From positions 1 to 35,463 of the forward strand of contig CALCGR010000057.1 in assembly GCA_937901025.1 (NCBI GenBank): a DNA stretch of 35,463 nt, given 5' to 3'. The position numbers were made by a program, and so were the translations under genes. The stretch is from an uncultured Bacteroidales bacterium. GTDB lineage: Bacteria > Bacteroidota > Bacteroidia > Bacteroidales > Paludibacteraceae. The notes beneath the pieces were generated by a model. That model saw only the letters and a list, made by a program, of their open reading frames with translations. It was not told where the DNA came from and searched no databases. Below, piece by piece: positions 15,407-24,170 of the stretch (positions within the stretch are counted from its first letter, which is position 1; every line of letters starts with the position of its first letter).

Positions 15407-17799
15407 TACTCACCATCCTCACCTCTTGGCTCTTTAGCCTCGACACCCTACCCCCCTCCTCCTCTACTCCCCTACTCCCCGTAGAGGTCCCGCACGATTG
15501 GGCCATCACCACACCCTTCGACCGCAGCAACGACCTGCAGACGGTCACCGTGGTGCAGAACGGTGAGACCTTCGCCACGACCAAGACCGGTCGTTCGGGC
15601 GGACTAAACTGGATGGGCACCGGATACTATCAGACCTCCGTGAACCTCACCGACCCTAAAGACAGCGTCTATACGCTCGTGTTTGATGGGGCGATGTCGC
15701 ACGCCAAAGTCTATGTCAATAACAGCTACGTAGGCGAATGGCCTTACGGCTATAACGCCTTCCATTTTGATATCTCCTCCTATCTGCACGCAGGAGACAA
15801 CACGATTATCGTTCGATTGGACAACCTACCGCAGTCCTCTCGTTGGTATCCGGGAGCAGGACTCTACCGCAAAGTCGAACTGCTGCGACAGGCACGAACG
15901 CACATCCCTTTATGGAGTTTTACGATTACAACTCCTTACGTGTCTGACACCTTGGCTACGGCGCAAATAACGATGGATATATCCTCTGCTACAGCCAACA
16001 CCAAAGTGCTGACCGACATCTATTGGGATGGTCAGTCCATCGCCCGAATAGAGGGCACCAAAGGGGTGGCACTGATTCCTTCGCCACAACTATGGTCACC
16101 TACCACACCCACCTTATATACCGCGGTAGCACGCGTCTATGAGGGCGACCGGTTGGTAGATAGTCTCACTACTCGTTTTGGAGTGCGCAAACTCGAATAT
16201 ATCCCCTTCAAGGGCTTTTATCTCAATAACCAACGGACGAGTTTTAAGGGGGTCTGCCTACACCACGATTTAGGACCTCTCGGTATTGCCGTACACAAGG
16301 ATGCTCTTCGTCACCAAATAACGATGTTGCAAGACATGGGCTGTAATGCTATCCGCACCACCCATAATATGCCCGCGACCGAACTGGTCGAACTATGCGA
16401 CGAGATGGGTATCATGCTCGTTGTCGAGGCCTTCGACACGTGGACCCGACCGAAAGGAATCAACGACTACCATAAGGATTTTGACGATTGGTGCGAGCGC
16501 GACATAGAAAACATGGTTTGCCACTTCCGCAACCACCCCTCTGTCGTGATGTGGTCGATTGGTAACGAAGTATGGGACCAAGTGCTGCAGGGGGGTATCG
16601 AGGTCGCGGAGCGCCTACAGAATGCCGTTCGTCTATGGGACCGCACGCGTCCCGTCACCTGCGGAATGGACCAAGTCAAACAGATTATCTACAACGGCTT
16701 TGGTGCCGCCATCGAGATTCCCGGACTCAACTACCGCACCTCGCGCTACGAGGAAGCGTTTGAGCACCTGCCGCAAAAGATGCTGCTCGGCTCCGAGACC
16801 GCTTCCACCGTCTCTTCACGCGATAGTTACCACTTCCCTGTCATCATTCAACCCGACGCCCTCCACCCGGACCACCAATCGTCCGGTTACGATGTGGAGT
16901 ATTGCGCTTGGTCCGGACTACCCGACCAGGACTTCCAACTCGTCGATGATAATCCGTGGCACTTGGGACAGTTTGTGTGGACCGGTTTTGACTACTTTGG
17001 CGAGCCCTCGCCTTACGACACGGACGCTTGGCCGTCCCACTCGTCGTATTTTGGGATTATCGATATCGCTTCCTTGCCGAAGGATAGGTTCTATCTCTAC
17101 CGCTCGCAATGGCAAGACAAAGAGCCTACGCTTCACGTCCTCCCCCACTGGACCTGGCCCGGTCGTGAAGGCGAGACGACGCCTGTCTTTGTCTATACCT
17201 CCTATCCCGAGGCGGAAGTGTTTATCAATGGCGTCAGTCAGGGTAAACGACATTTTGCCTCCAAAGAGGATGTCTCTCAGCCTACCCCCGAAGTGGGCTC
17301 GTTCACTATTCCCGAATGGGGGAGCGCACCTCGACCCGAACTGCTGCCGCGCTACCGGCTGATGTGGCTGGATACGAAATACGAACCCGGCGAACTGCGC
17401 GTCGTAGCCTACGATGCTGACCATCAACCCGTAGCTGAACAAACCGTTTACACGGCGGGTAAGCCCCATCACTTGGAAGCCGTTTGGGCAAACAAAGAAG
17501 AGGGCGCAACCGAATTACAATACATCACCCTTCGCGTCGTGGATAAACACGGGAATGTCTGCCCTCACGCCGATAACCTGATTCAGGCCAAAGGCGCTGT
17601 CATCGCCGCCGCCAACGGCGACCCGACCTGCCTCTATCCCCACCAACCCCTACCCCCCTACTCCTCTACTCCCCTACTCCTCTACCCCGCCTTCCACGGG
17701 CAATGTACATTTATCGTCAAAAATGGAACGACCACCTTTACTGCAAAGGGAATCAAGTCCGTTAAAATCAATATTAACAATTTATCAATCCATCATTAA
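15394..17799 (+). CDS. GH2 family glycosidase, probably beta-galactosidase
   Basis: 801 aa. A short hydrophobic N-terminus (MATLILTILTSWLFSL) is a weak signal peptide. Sugar-binding domain (WYPGAGLYRKVELL), Ig-like domain and TIM barrel (GVCLHHDLGPLG; IRTTHNMPA) occur in GH2 order. Acid/base is E392 in WSIGNEVWDQ and nucleophile E468 in GSETAS. Further C-terminal Ig-like domains (EVFINGVSQGK) follow. Beta-galactosidase fits the GH53 neighbour; other GH2 activities cannot be excluded. Octamer-repeat peptides lie after the signal (about 18-30) and near the C-terminus (about 751-765), and the last residues overlap a tandem repeat that supplies the stop. Confidence 0.9.
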   Translation: MATLILTILTSWLFSLDTLPPSSSTPLLPVEVPHDWAITTPFDRSNDLQTVTVVQNGETFATTKTGRSGGLNWMGTGYYQTSVNLTDPKDSVYTLVFDGAMSHAKVYVNNSYVGEWPYGYNAFHFDISSYLHAGDNTIIVRLDNLPQSSRWYPGAGLYRKVELLRQARTHIPLWSFTITTPYVSDTLATAQITMDISSATANTKVLTDIYWDGQSIARIEGTKGVALIPSPQLWSPTTPTLYTAVARVYEGDRLVDSLTTRFGVRKLEYIPFKGFYLNNQRTSFKGVCLHHDLGPLGIAVHKDALRHQITMLQDMGCNAIRTTHNMPATELVELCDEMGIMLVVEAFDTWTRPKGINDYHKDFDDWCERDIENMVCHFRNHPSVVMWSIGNEVWDQVLQGGIEVAERLQNAVRLWDRTRPVTCGMDQVKQIIYNGFGAAIEIPGLNYRTSRYEEAFEHLPQKMLLGSETASTVSSRDSYHFPVIIQPDALHPDHQSSGYDVEYCAWSGLPDQDFQLVDDNPWHLGQFVWTGFDYFGEPSPYDTDAWPSHSSYFGIIDIASLPKDRFYLYRSQWQDKEPTLHVLPHWTWPGREGETTPVFVYTSYPEAEVFINGVSQGKRHFASKEDVSQPTPEVGSFTIPEWGSAPRPELLPRYRLMWLDTKYEPGELRVVAYDADHQPVAEQTVYTAGKPHHLEAVWANKEEGATELQYITLRVVDKHGNVCPHADNLIQAKGAVIAAANGDPTCLYPHQPLPPYSSTPLLLYPAFHGQCTFIVKNGTTTFTAKGIKSVKININNLSIHH
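15444..15480 (+). repeat. CTACTCCT octamer repeat near the GH2 N-terminus
   Basis: GACACCCTACCCCCCT plus octamer-like units encode DTLPPSSSTPLLP between the signal peptide and the sugar-binding domain. The first 16 bases match the GH53 copy. Confidence 0.75.
17645..17688 (+). repeat. CTACTCCT octamer repeat near the GH2 C-terminus
   Basis: CCCCTACTCCTCTACTCC and flanking units encode LPPYSSTPLLLYP between two C-terminal strands of the GH2 protein. This second copy within one gene shows that insertion is not limited to N-termini. Confidence 0.75.
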
Positions 17800-17814
17800 A
17801 TCAATTCATCATTA
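17784..17814 (+). repeat. 15-bp tandem repeat spanning the GH2 stop and amylase start
   Basis: ATCAATCCATCATTA (17784-17798) and ATCAATTCATCATTA (17800-17814) are near-identical. The first supplies the end and TAA of the GH2 gene; the second ends in the A of the next ATG. Each copy is two 7-mers, ATCAATY and CATCATT, plus A. Confidence 0.65.
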
Positions 17815-19181
17815 TGAAAAACAAAGTTTTCATCGCCCTTGTAGGCGTTTTGGTGTTCAGCGCTTGCTGTAAACAAGCCCCTAAGACACATCCTTGCTGG
17901 TCGTATAACGCTACGATCTATGAACTCAATGTCCGTCAAGCTACGCTTGATGGTACTTTCGCTGCTGCTGAGGAGCAAATCTTACCTCAGTTAAAAGAGA
18001 ATGGTATCGACATCATCTGGGTTATGCCTTCTCAACCTATCGGAGAGATCACCCGTAAGGGTACCCGCGGCAGCTACTATTCCATCAAAGACTACTGCGA
18101 CATCAACCCTGAGTTCGGTACTAAAGCCGACTTTGCACATTTCGTAGAGACCGCTCACGAGATGGGCTTTAAGGTCATCCTCGACTGGGTAGCCAACCAT
18201 ACCTCGCCCGATAACGCCTGGACGAACAACGACGGCTGGCACTACCGCGATAGCCTCGGCCAACTCATGGTGCAATATGACTGGACCGACATCGCTAAAC
18301 TCAATTACGACAATCAGGCGATGCGTCGCGCCATGTACCAATCCATGAAATGGTGGCTCGATACGATGAACCTCGATGGTTTCCGCTGCGATGTAGCGGG
18401 CGAAGTACCGACCGACTTCTGGAACTGGGTGATGCCTAAACTGCGTAAGAACCACAAACCCCTCTTCACGCTCGCCGAGAATGAGGATAAGGCTCCCGAA
18501 CTATGCGAGTATGCCTTCGATATGTACTACGGCTGGAACTTACATCACCTCATGAACGATGTAGCCCAAGGCAAACAAACCGTCAACGACCTATGGAGAT
18601 ACTTCGCTGATGCCGACACCCTGCAAGCAAAGGCTATCCGTATGAACTTCACCTCCAACCACGACGAGAACAGTTGGAACGGCACCGAATATGAGCGCAT
18701 GGGCGATGCTTATCCTCTCTTTGCTGCCTTCACGTATATCGTACCCGGTATGCCGCTTATCTACACCGGTCAGATCTCCGGTAACCACCACCGCCTGGAG
18801 TTCTTTGAGAAAGACCTTATCGATACTCCGAAGTCCGGCAAAGCACCCGAGTTCGCGATGTACGAACAACTCAACGCTTTCCGTAAAGCCAATAAAGCAC
18901 TCTGGAGCCAACCCAAGGGAGCGCCTATGTACCGCCTCGATTGCGATAACGACGCTATCTTCGCTTGCGTTCGTCCCCGCGTTTGCTGCAACCAAGAGAA
19001 TCCTTGCCCAAGCAACACCGTGATTGCGATTATGAACATGTCCGCCAAGAAACAAACCGTGACCGTCACCCTCGGTGACTATGCCGGCGACTATACCTGC
19101 ATCTGCGGAAAGGGTAAGACCTTGGCAGAGACGGAGACCATTACTTTGGCTCCTTGGCAATATATGTTGCTTAGCAAATAA
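17814..19181 (+). CDS. GH13 alpha-amylase-type lipoprotein (compact)
   Basis: 455 aa. The lipoprotein signal ends in VFSA-C19. The barrel begins early (YNATIYELNVRQ), with no long N-terminal domain. GH13 regions: I D124-WVANH, II GFRCD193-VAG with nucleophile Asp193, III acid/base E222 in LAENED, IV N282-HD284-E. The form without a calcium-binding N-domain and with GFRCDVAG resembles Bacteroidota maltodextrin-type amylases. A C-terminal beta-domain (TVTVTLGDYAG) follows. It starts 14 nt after the GH2 stop and has no repeat in its signal peptide. Confidence 0.9.
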   Translation: MKNKVFIALVGVLVFSACCKQAPKTHPCWSYNATIYELNVRQATLDGTFAAAEEQILPQLKENGIDIIWVMPSQPIGEITRKGTRGSYYSIKDYCDINPEFGTKADFAHFVETAHEMGFKVILDWVANHTSPDNAWTNNDGWHYRDSLGQLMVQYDWTDIAKLNYDNQAMRRAMYQSMKWWLDTMNLDGFRCDVAGEVPTDFWNWVMPKLRKNHKPLFTLAENEDKAPELCEYAFDMYYGWNLHHLMNDVAQGKQTVNDLWRYFADADTLQAKAIRMNFTSNHDENSWNGTEYERMGDAYPLFAAFTYIVPGMPLIYTGQISGNHHRLEFFEKDLIDTPKSGKAPEFAMYEQLNAFRKANKALWSQPKGAPMYRLDCDNDAIFACVRPRVCCNQENPCPSNTVIAIMNMSAKKQTVTVTLGDYAGDYTCICGKGKTLAETETITLAPWQYMLLSK

Positions 19182-19183
19182 GT

Positions 19184-20482
19184 ATGCGTGAGCGCTTGCT
19201 CATAGTATTATTGATGGTTGTTAACCTGACTTCTGCTACCGTTTATATGGGTCGCGTGACTGATAGTAACGGGCAGGGGTTAGGTTATGCCACCATCTAT
19301 CCTGTCAATGACCCTGTTATTGGCACAGCCACCAATAGTGATGGCTATTTTACTTTTGAAGGTTTCCTTGCTCCCAATAGCCCCATCATCGTCTCCTATG
19401 TCGGTTACGAGAAACAGACCATTACCCTACCCCCCTACTCCTCTACACCCTACTCCTCTACTCCCCTCCTCCCGGACACGGTGGTCTTCCCCACCGTCGT
19501 CCTCACCGAGCAACCCATCGGTCTTGAGGAGATGGTAGTTTCTGCTAAACAGCCCAAGTATGCCAATAAGCGCAAACAGATGGCACTCTTGCTACAAGCC
19601 GTTTATGAACAGATGGAGCAAGACTTCCCTTCTGTTTGGACGCAGTACCGTATTGTTTCCGATGTCAGGATGGATAGTGAAGGCGAAGCATGGGGAATGG
19701 AACAGATGATTGCCACCATAGCGGTACGGGAGGATACCATCACTTTTCACGGCGACCACTGTAAGCGATATATCAATCCGTTCATCCGTTCTCGCGTCAA
19801 TGCTATCTATGCCGATAGCACGCTCGAACAATTCAAATTCAAAGGGGCTAACAAGCGTAAATATCCTGAGATAGGTCAACAGATACGCAACACAGCTAAT
19901 GCTATTGATTCCGGTGTGGTAGTGCATAAAGGACTTTTCTACTTGGATATTGCCAAGACTGACCTCCATCGCGCTATGACCGATCTTAAGCACTGGTCCG
20001 TAGATAAGGAAAACGATGGGGAAACCGTCCTTACCTATACCGAGCATAAGGACATCATCGGTATCTTCGTTTATACCATTAAGCGCCACTATATCGTGGA
20101 TAGTCAAACCCTCTCTCTACTGCGTTCCTCTTGCAATGCGGAGTACCGTCTGAGGATTCCTTTTGGTATGAAACTCGATGCAGACCAATTACAGTTACTC
20201 AATATGCTCAATATGTCCGAGCAACAGATTGAGAAGTTCCGTCTGCGCCAAGTGCACGCGTCTATCCGGTTTAATACGCTTTATCAGCGAAGAGGTGATT
20301 ACCTTTATGTCTTGGAGAAGAACCTAAACACGGATGCGACTGTTGTCGGAGCAAAGAAACAGACGATTCCCGTCGTTCTCAATGCCACCCAACGGGTGGT
20401 TAATATAAAGTCCCCTTCTCGTCCGCATTATGTCTTCGAACGCACTCGCCGCCTCCACCGCGAAATCGTAGAAATTTACTAA
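19184..20482 (+). CDS. CarboxypepD_reg-like domain protein of unknown role
   Basis: 432 aa. A signal peptide (MRERLLIVLLMVVNLTSA) is followed by a CarboxypepD_reg-like beta-sandwich (GRVTDSNGQGLGYATIYPVN ... SYVGYEKQTI, about 23-80), as found at the start of TonB-dependent receptors and some envelope proteins. An octamer-repeat linker (about 81-97) separates it from a segment VVLTEQPIGLEEMVVSAKQP and a large region unlike a TonB barrel plug. Length is too short for a SusC receptor. Two nucleotides separate it from the amylase. It is the last gene of the 20-kb plus-strand run. Function is not known. Confidence 0.7.
   Translation: MRERLLIVLLMVVNLTSATVYMGRVTDSNGQGLGYATIYPVNDPVIGTATNSDGYFTFEGFLAPNSPIIVSYVGYEKQTITLPPYSSTPYSSTPLLPDTVVFPTVVLTEQPIGLEEMVVSAKQPKYANKRKQMALLLQAVYEQMEQDFPSVWTQYRIVSDVRMDSEGEAWGMEQMIATIAVREDTITFHGDHCKRYINPFIRSRVNAIYADSTLEQFKFKGANKRKYPEIGQQIRNTANAIDSGVVVHKGLFYLDIAKTDLHRAMTDLKHWSVDKENDGETVLTYTEHKDIIGIFVYTIKRHYIVDSQTLSLLRSSCNAEYRLRIPFGMKLDADQLQLLNMLNMSEQQIEKFRLRQVHASIRFNTLYQRRGDYLYVLEKNLNTDATVVGAKKQTIPVVLNATQRVVNIKSPSRPHYVFERTRRLHREIVEIY
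19424..19474 (+). repeat. CTACTCCT octamer repeat in the CarboxypepD_reg-like gene
   Basis: ACCCTACCCCCCTACTCC, a second octamer block and CTCCTCCC encode TLPPYSSTPYSSTPLLP at the domain boundary. The internal PYSST duplication suggests expansion inside the gene. Confidence 0.75.
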
Positions 20483-20506
20483 AAATAATATATTTTTGCA
20501 AAAATA

Positions 20507-20538
20507 TTTGCACAATCCAAAAAAAAGTTGTACCTTTG
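20507..20538 (+). promoter_or_regulatory. Bacteroidota promoter for tRNA-Gly (and probably rnpB)
   Basis: TTTG at 20507-20510 and TACCTTTG at 20531-20538 are 20 bp apart, matching the TTTG-N19-21-TAnnTTTG sigma-ABfr pattern. The tRNA 5' end is at 20549. Sequence around it is almost the same as the tRNA-Ser promoter at 24113-24144. Confidence 0.85.
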
Positions 20539-20548
20539 CACTCGCATT

Positions 20549-20619
20549 GCGGTATTAGCACATCGGTAGTGCATAAGCTTCCCAAGCTTAGGAGGAGGGT
20601 TCGACTCCCTTATGCCGCT
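20549..20619 (+). tRNA. tRNA-Gly(CCC)
   Basis: The acceptor arm GCGGTAT pairs with ATGCCGC (20612-20618, one G-U), discriminator T. Anticodon stem TAAGC/GCTTA with loop TTCCCAA, anticodon CCC at 20581-20583. The T arm contains GGGTTCGACTCCC. CCA is not encoded. 71 nt. Confidence 0.93.
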
Positions 20620-20623
20620 CTAC

Positions 20624-20645
20624 CGGGGCTCTGACAAGAGCCCCG
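20624..20645 (+). terminator. Hairpin between tRNA-Gly and RNase P RNA
   Basis: CGGGGCTC/GAGCCCCG, an 8-bp perfect stem with a 6-nt loop, is followed only by ATTTG. It may end or separate the tRNA from rnpB, or serve as a processing signal in a joint transcript. Confidence 0.5.
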
Positions 20646-20655
20646 ATTTGTAAAT

Positions 20656-20936
20656 AGTAAGCCGGTTCATCGCTGCCTTAGGCAGAGGAAAGTCCGGGCT
20701 GCATAGAGCACCGCATCGGTTAACGGCCGACAGGCAGTAATGTTTGGTCACTGGTACAGAGACGAGTCGCCTTCGGGCGGGTGAAACGACTACACTGCGG
20801 GCAGCAAACTCAAGTATACCGACGCTATAGGGCGGCTCGTCCGAGTCGGAGGGTAGAGCGCGACAGAATGGCGCAGTAATGTGTCATCAAGATGAATGAT
20901 GAACCCCGTAAGGGACAGAACCCGGCTTATAGGCTT
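20656..20936 (+). ncRNA. rnpB: RNase P RNA (catalytic RNA)
   Basis: The universal 5' core GAGGAAAGTCCGGGC (20695 on) and the 3' core ACAGAACCCGGCTTAT (20915 on) are present about 235 nt apart. TAAGCCGG (20658-20665) pairs with CCGGCTTA (20922-20929) to close the molecule. The RNA matures tRNA 5' ends. Ends are estimated to a few nt. It follows tRNA-Gly by about 37 nt, with no separate promoter seen. Confidence 0.93.
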
Positions 20937-20971
20937 GCTATTTCTTTTTGTAAATCAAAACACTCAATAGT

Positions 20972-22804
20972 ATGAAACACAATCTACTCTCGTTAGCCCT
21001 TTTGTTTTCCCTTAGTCTCAATGCGGCACCGAAGATCCAGCGTGCAGAACCGCTCTCCTGGTGGACCGACATGAACTGCCCCCTCACCCTTATGCTCCAA
21101 GGCCAAGACCTTTGCGATGCACAGGTGACTATCAAGCCGGCAGAAGGATTGGTGGTCAAGTCCCAACACAATGCCGAGTCGCCGAACTACCTCTTCCTTG
21201 ACCTCGACGTTCAAAAAGAGGGTACCTATACCATCACCCTTAAGAAAGGAAAAAAGAAAACATCTATCCCCTATACCATCGCCGCCCGTCGTCAGGGCAG
21301 TCGTGACCGTCAGTCCTTCACTACGGCGGACGTCATCTACCTCATCATGTCCGACCGCTTCATCGATGGCGACGAATCGAACAACACCGTCAAGACCTGC
21401 GCCGAACCCGCCCGCAAGGATTATATCCACGGCCGCTGGGGCGGCGACATCGCCGGTATCGTCAGTTCGCTGGACCATATCCTCGAGACCGGCGCTACGG
21501 CGGTTTGGCCTACGCCCCTGCTCTGCGACGACGAACCCGAGTGGTCCTACCACCACTATGCTTGCTCGGATTATTACCATATCGACCCGCGTTTCGGCAC
21601 GAACGAGATGTATAAGGACATGGTGGCCCAAGCGCACGCGAAAGGGTTGAAGTTCATCATGGATATGGTTCCTAACCACTGTGGCGCAGCCCACTGGTGG
21701 ATGAAGGACTTCCCGTATGCCGATTGGATAAACACCTTCCCGGAATATACGACCACCAACAATGTCTTCTCCGCTAATTACGATATCAACGCCTCTGAGT
21801 ACGACCGCGAACTCAATAACTCCGCTTGGTTCGACCACGCTATGCCCGATATGAACATCCGCAATCGCGACTTGCTCCAATACTTTAAGCAATGGGCTAT
21901 CTGGTGGATTGAATATGCGGACCTCGACGGTCTGCGCGTCGATACCTACCCGTATATCGAGAAAGAACCCGCTGCCGAGTGGTGCCAAGCCATCCTGGCG
22001 GAGTATCCTAACCTCAATATCGTAGGCGAGACCTGGACCCGTCCGGCCTCTAATGTAGCTTACTGGCAGGCCGATGCCCGTAACTATGACGGCTTCAATT
22101 CCCACCTGCCCTCCGTGATGGACTTCCCCGTGGAGGAGGCTATTCGTCAAGCCCTCGAGAATGACGGTAACTTCTGGGGAGGCGGTATGATGCGCGTCTA
22201 TGACGCTATGTCGCAAGACTACCTCTATGCCGATTCCTATCATCTGCTGCTTTTCATTGGCAACCACGATATGGACCGCATCGCCGATGTGGTGATGGAT
22301 AACGATTTGAGACGTGTAAAACTGGCGTTTACGATGATTGCCACCATGCGCGGTATCCCGCAACTCTTTGCCGGGGACGAGTATGGCGTTCGTTCGTCGG
22401 ATATGTCTATGGGTCACTCCGGACTGCGTCGTCCGTTACCTGATTACGAGAGTTTGACCGCGGAACAAAAGGACCTCTACGACTACCATTGTCGTCTGTT
22501 CCAATTCCGTAAGTCGGAACCCATTATTTGGAACGGCAAAACGATGCACTTTGCTTCGCGCGATAACACCTACGCGTATTTCCGCTATACCGACGAGGGA
22601 GCAATCTTCGTGTATATCAATGCCTCTAACGAGACCCGCACGATTCCGGTGGACCATTATGCAGAGATTTTAGGTAAGTATAATCCTGTAGGAACCAACG
22701 TATTAACCGGCGAAAGAGTAGATTTATCCTCTACCCCCCTACGCCCCTACTCCTCTACCCCTCTACCCCCACTTACTGCTTTAGTCGTCAAGTTAGGGAA
22801 ATAA
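20972..22804 (+). CDS. GH13 neopullulanase/SusA-like amylase
   Basis: 610 aa. A signal peptide (MKHNLLSLALLFSLSLNAA) suggests a periplasmic enzyme. An N-terminal beta-domain (about 20-112, YTITLKKGKKKTSIPYTI) and an early insert SDRFIDGDESNNTV match SusA/neopullulanase. GH13 regions: I D231-MVPNH236, II DGLRVD324-T with nucleophile Asp324, III E353 in VGETW, IV N431-HD433. It would hydrolyse imported malto-oligosaccharides or pullulan-type glucans. The C-terminal domain contains an octamer-repeat segment (about 585-600). No susC/susD is beside it. The gene starts 35 nt after rnpB. Confidence 0.9.
   Translation: MKHNLLSLALLFSLSLNAAPKIQRAEPLSWWTDMNCPLTLMLQGQDLCDAQVTIKPAEGLVVKSQHNAESPNYLFLDLDVQKEGTYTITLKKGKKKTSIPYTIAARRQGSRDRQSFTTADVIYLIMSDRFIDGDESNNTVKTCAEPARKDYIHGRWGGDIAGIVSSLDHILETGATAVWPTPLLCDDEPEWSYHHYACSDYYHIDPRFGTNEMYKDMVAQAHAKGLKFIMDMVPNHCGAAHWWMKDFPYADWINTFPEYTTTNNVFSANYDINASEYDRELNNSAWFDHAMPDMNIRNRDLLQYFKQWAIWWIEYADLDGLRVDTYPYIEKEPAAEWCQAILAEYPNLNIVGETWTRPASNVAYWQADARNYDGFNSHLPSVMDFPVEEAIRQALENDGNFWGGGMMRVYDAMSQDYLYADSYHLLLFIGNHDMDRIADVVMDNDLRRVKLAFTMIATMRGIPQLFAGDEYGVRSSDMSMGHSGLRRPLPDYESLTAEQKDLYDYHCRLFQFRKSEPIIWNGKTMHFASRDNTYAYFRYTDEGAIFVYINASNETRTIPVDHYAEILGKYNPVGTNVLTGERVDLSSTPLRPYSSTPLPPLTALVVKLGK
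22727..22770 (+). repeat. CTACTCCT octamer repeat in the SusA-like gene C-terminus
   Basis: CTCTACCCCCCTACGCCCC and following units encode SSTPLRPYSSTPLPPL just before the last beta-strand (TALVVKL). Reading phase is the same as in the other five sense-orientation genes or sites. Confidence 0.75.
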
Positions 22805-22811
22805 CACGTCT

Positions 22812-23858
22812 ATGGGAATCTTTTTGATTTATCTATTAGGGGCTCTCATTGTATCCTACCTCTGTAGTACATTGGAATCCGTGATGATGACCACCACGCT
22901 CTCTTTTCTCACCATGAAAGAGAAGGAGGGCAGCAAGGCGGCCGCTATCATGAAAGGGTTTAAGGAGCACACCGAGCGTCCGTTGGCGGCTATCCTATCC
23001 CTCAACACCATTGCCAATACGATTGGTGCCGCGGGGGTTGGACAACAGGCCACAATCTTGTTCGGCAGTCAGTGGTTTGGTGTCGTGAGTGCGATGATGA
23101 CGCTCCTCATCCTTCTCTTTGCCGAGATTCTTCCTAAGACCATCGGCACTACCTATTGGCGTCAACTCATGCCCGCTTGTGCCTATACCATCCGTGCACT
23201 GATCTATATCCTTTACCCTATTGTCTTGTTGATTGAGGGTATCACGCGTATCCTGCCTCATTCCGAGGAACTGGCGGTGAGTCGCGAGGAGGTAGTAGCC
23301 ATGGCGAACGTGGGGGAAGAAGAGGGAGTCATTGAGGAAGATGAGAATAAGATTATCCGCAATGTCATGCGACTGGACGATTTCAAGGCGTCCGACGTGA
23401 TGACGCCCCGGGTGGTAGCGGCTACCGCTCCGGAAAAGATGACCCTTAAGCAGTATTACGACTGCGAGGATTATGACCATTTCTCCCGCATCCCCGTTTA
23501 TTCGGATTCGCCCGAATATATCACGGGGTATATCTTACGCGATGAGGCCTTGGAGAACCTCACGGAGGATAAGTTTGATTTGACCTTAGGGGATATCAAG
23601 CGTTCTATGCCGCAGTTTAGCGAGAACCGGTCCATCGGGGATATCTTTGACCGGATGTTACGGCAGAAGTCGCAGATCGGTATCGTGATTGACGAGTATG
23701 GTTGTTTCCAGGGTATCTTGACTTTAGAGGATATCATCGAGACCGTCTTTGGTCTGGAACTCGTAGACGAACGCGATGTGGTCACCGATATGCAAGCCTA
23801 TGCCCGCGAGCGTTGGCAACAACGCCAAAAACGCTTCAAACCCATAAAGAAGAACTGA
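22812..23858 (+). CDS. CNNM/CBS-domain transporter (DUF21, hemolysin-type)
   Basis: 348 aa. An N-terminal CNNM domain has three to four membrane segments (about 1-20, 55-75, 85-105, 115-140) with the family motif AEILPKTIG. A pair of CBS domains (about 196-250 and 257-315; DVMTPRVV, GILTLEDIIETVFG) follows, binding adenine nucleotides. The CorC_HlyC C-terminal domain is absent, as in one branch of the family. It is probably a magnesium or cobalt transporter in the inner membrane. Its start is 7 nt after the SusA-like gene, but the roles are not obviously linked. Confidence 0.88.
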   Translation: MGIFLIYLLGALIVSYLCSTLESVMMTTTLSFLTMKEKEGSKAAAIMKGFKEHTERPLAAILSLNTIANTIGAAGVGQQATILFGSQWFGVVSAMMTLLILLFAEILPKTIGTTYWRQLMPACAYTIRALIYILYPIVLLIEGITRILPHSEELAVSREEVVAMANVGEEEGVIEEDENKIIRNVMRLDDFKASDVMTPRVVAATAPEKMTLKQYYDCEDYDHFSRIPVYSDSPEYITGYILRDEALENLTEDKFDLTLGDIKRSMPQFSENRSIGDIFDRMLRQKSQIGIVIDEYGCFQGILTLEDIIETVFGLELVDERDVVTDMQAYARERWQQRQKRFKPIKKN

Positions 23859-23929
23859 AGAGGGGGGGGATTCGTACGGCGAGCGTAGCGAGCAGATCGA
23901 CTGAACGTAGTGAAGGAGAACTCCCGACC

Positions 23930-23960
23930 GGGGGTTGAGAAGGCCCCCCTCTCAACCCCC
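23930..23960. terminator. GC-rich inverted repeat after the CNNM gene
   Basis: GGGGGTTGAGA and TCTCAACCCCC form an 11-bp stem with a 9-nt loop. It is followed by A6 rather than T on the plus strand. Upstream (23880-23915) are dyad words GAGCGTAGCGAG and GAACGTAGTGAAG, another short-repeat style. Confidence 0.45.
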
Positions 23961-24006
23961 AAAAAACAAAAACGGGGCCTCTTAGTGAGGTCCCATTTTG
24001 TTTTTT
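23961..24006. terminator. Bidirectional terminator between CNNM and tRNA-Ser
   Basis: AAAAAACAAAA, then GGGGCCTC and GAGGTCCC as the stem (one G-U), then ATTTTGTTTTTT. It has a U-tract in both directions, as expected between the convergent CNNM gene and tRNA-Ser. Confidence 0.85.
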
Positions 24007-24009
24007 AAG

Positions 24010-24096
<87 letters not shown>

Positions 24097-24112
24097 TTTC
24101 GAAAAGCGGGTG

Positions 24113-24144
24113 CAAAGGTACAACAATTTTTTGAATTGTGCAAA
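24113..24144 (-). promoter_or_regulatory. Promoter of tRNA-Ser
   Basis: On the minus strand TTTG (24141-24144) and TACCTTTG (24113-24120) are separated by 20 bp. From TATTTGCACAATYC through GTTGTACCTTTGCAC it is almost identical to the tRNA-Gly promoter. It is divergent from the promoter at 24171-24201. Confidence 0.88.
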
Positions 24145-24170
24145 TATTTTTGCATTTTTATGTAATTTTC

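Noticed and set aside
19184..20482. TonB-dependent receptor (SusC-like)
   Set aside because: It shares the CarboxypepD_reg-like start but is only 432 aa, without plug or barrel motifs.
20993..22417. 474-aa open frame on the minus strand
   Set aside because: It lies wholly inside the SusA-like gene in the opposite strand, has no family pattern, and reflects codon usage of the real gene.
23930..23960. Strong rho-independent terminator for the CNNM gene
   Set aside because: The stem is good but no T-run follows on the plus strand; the next hairpin (23961-24006) fits better. It was kept only as a low-confidence inverted repeat.
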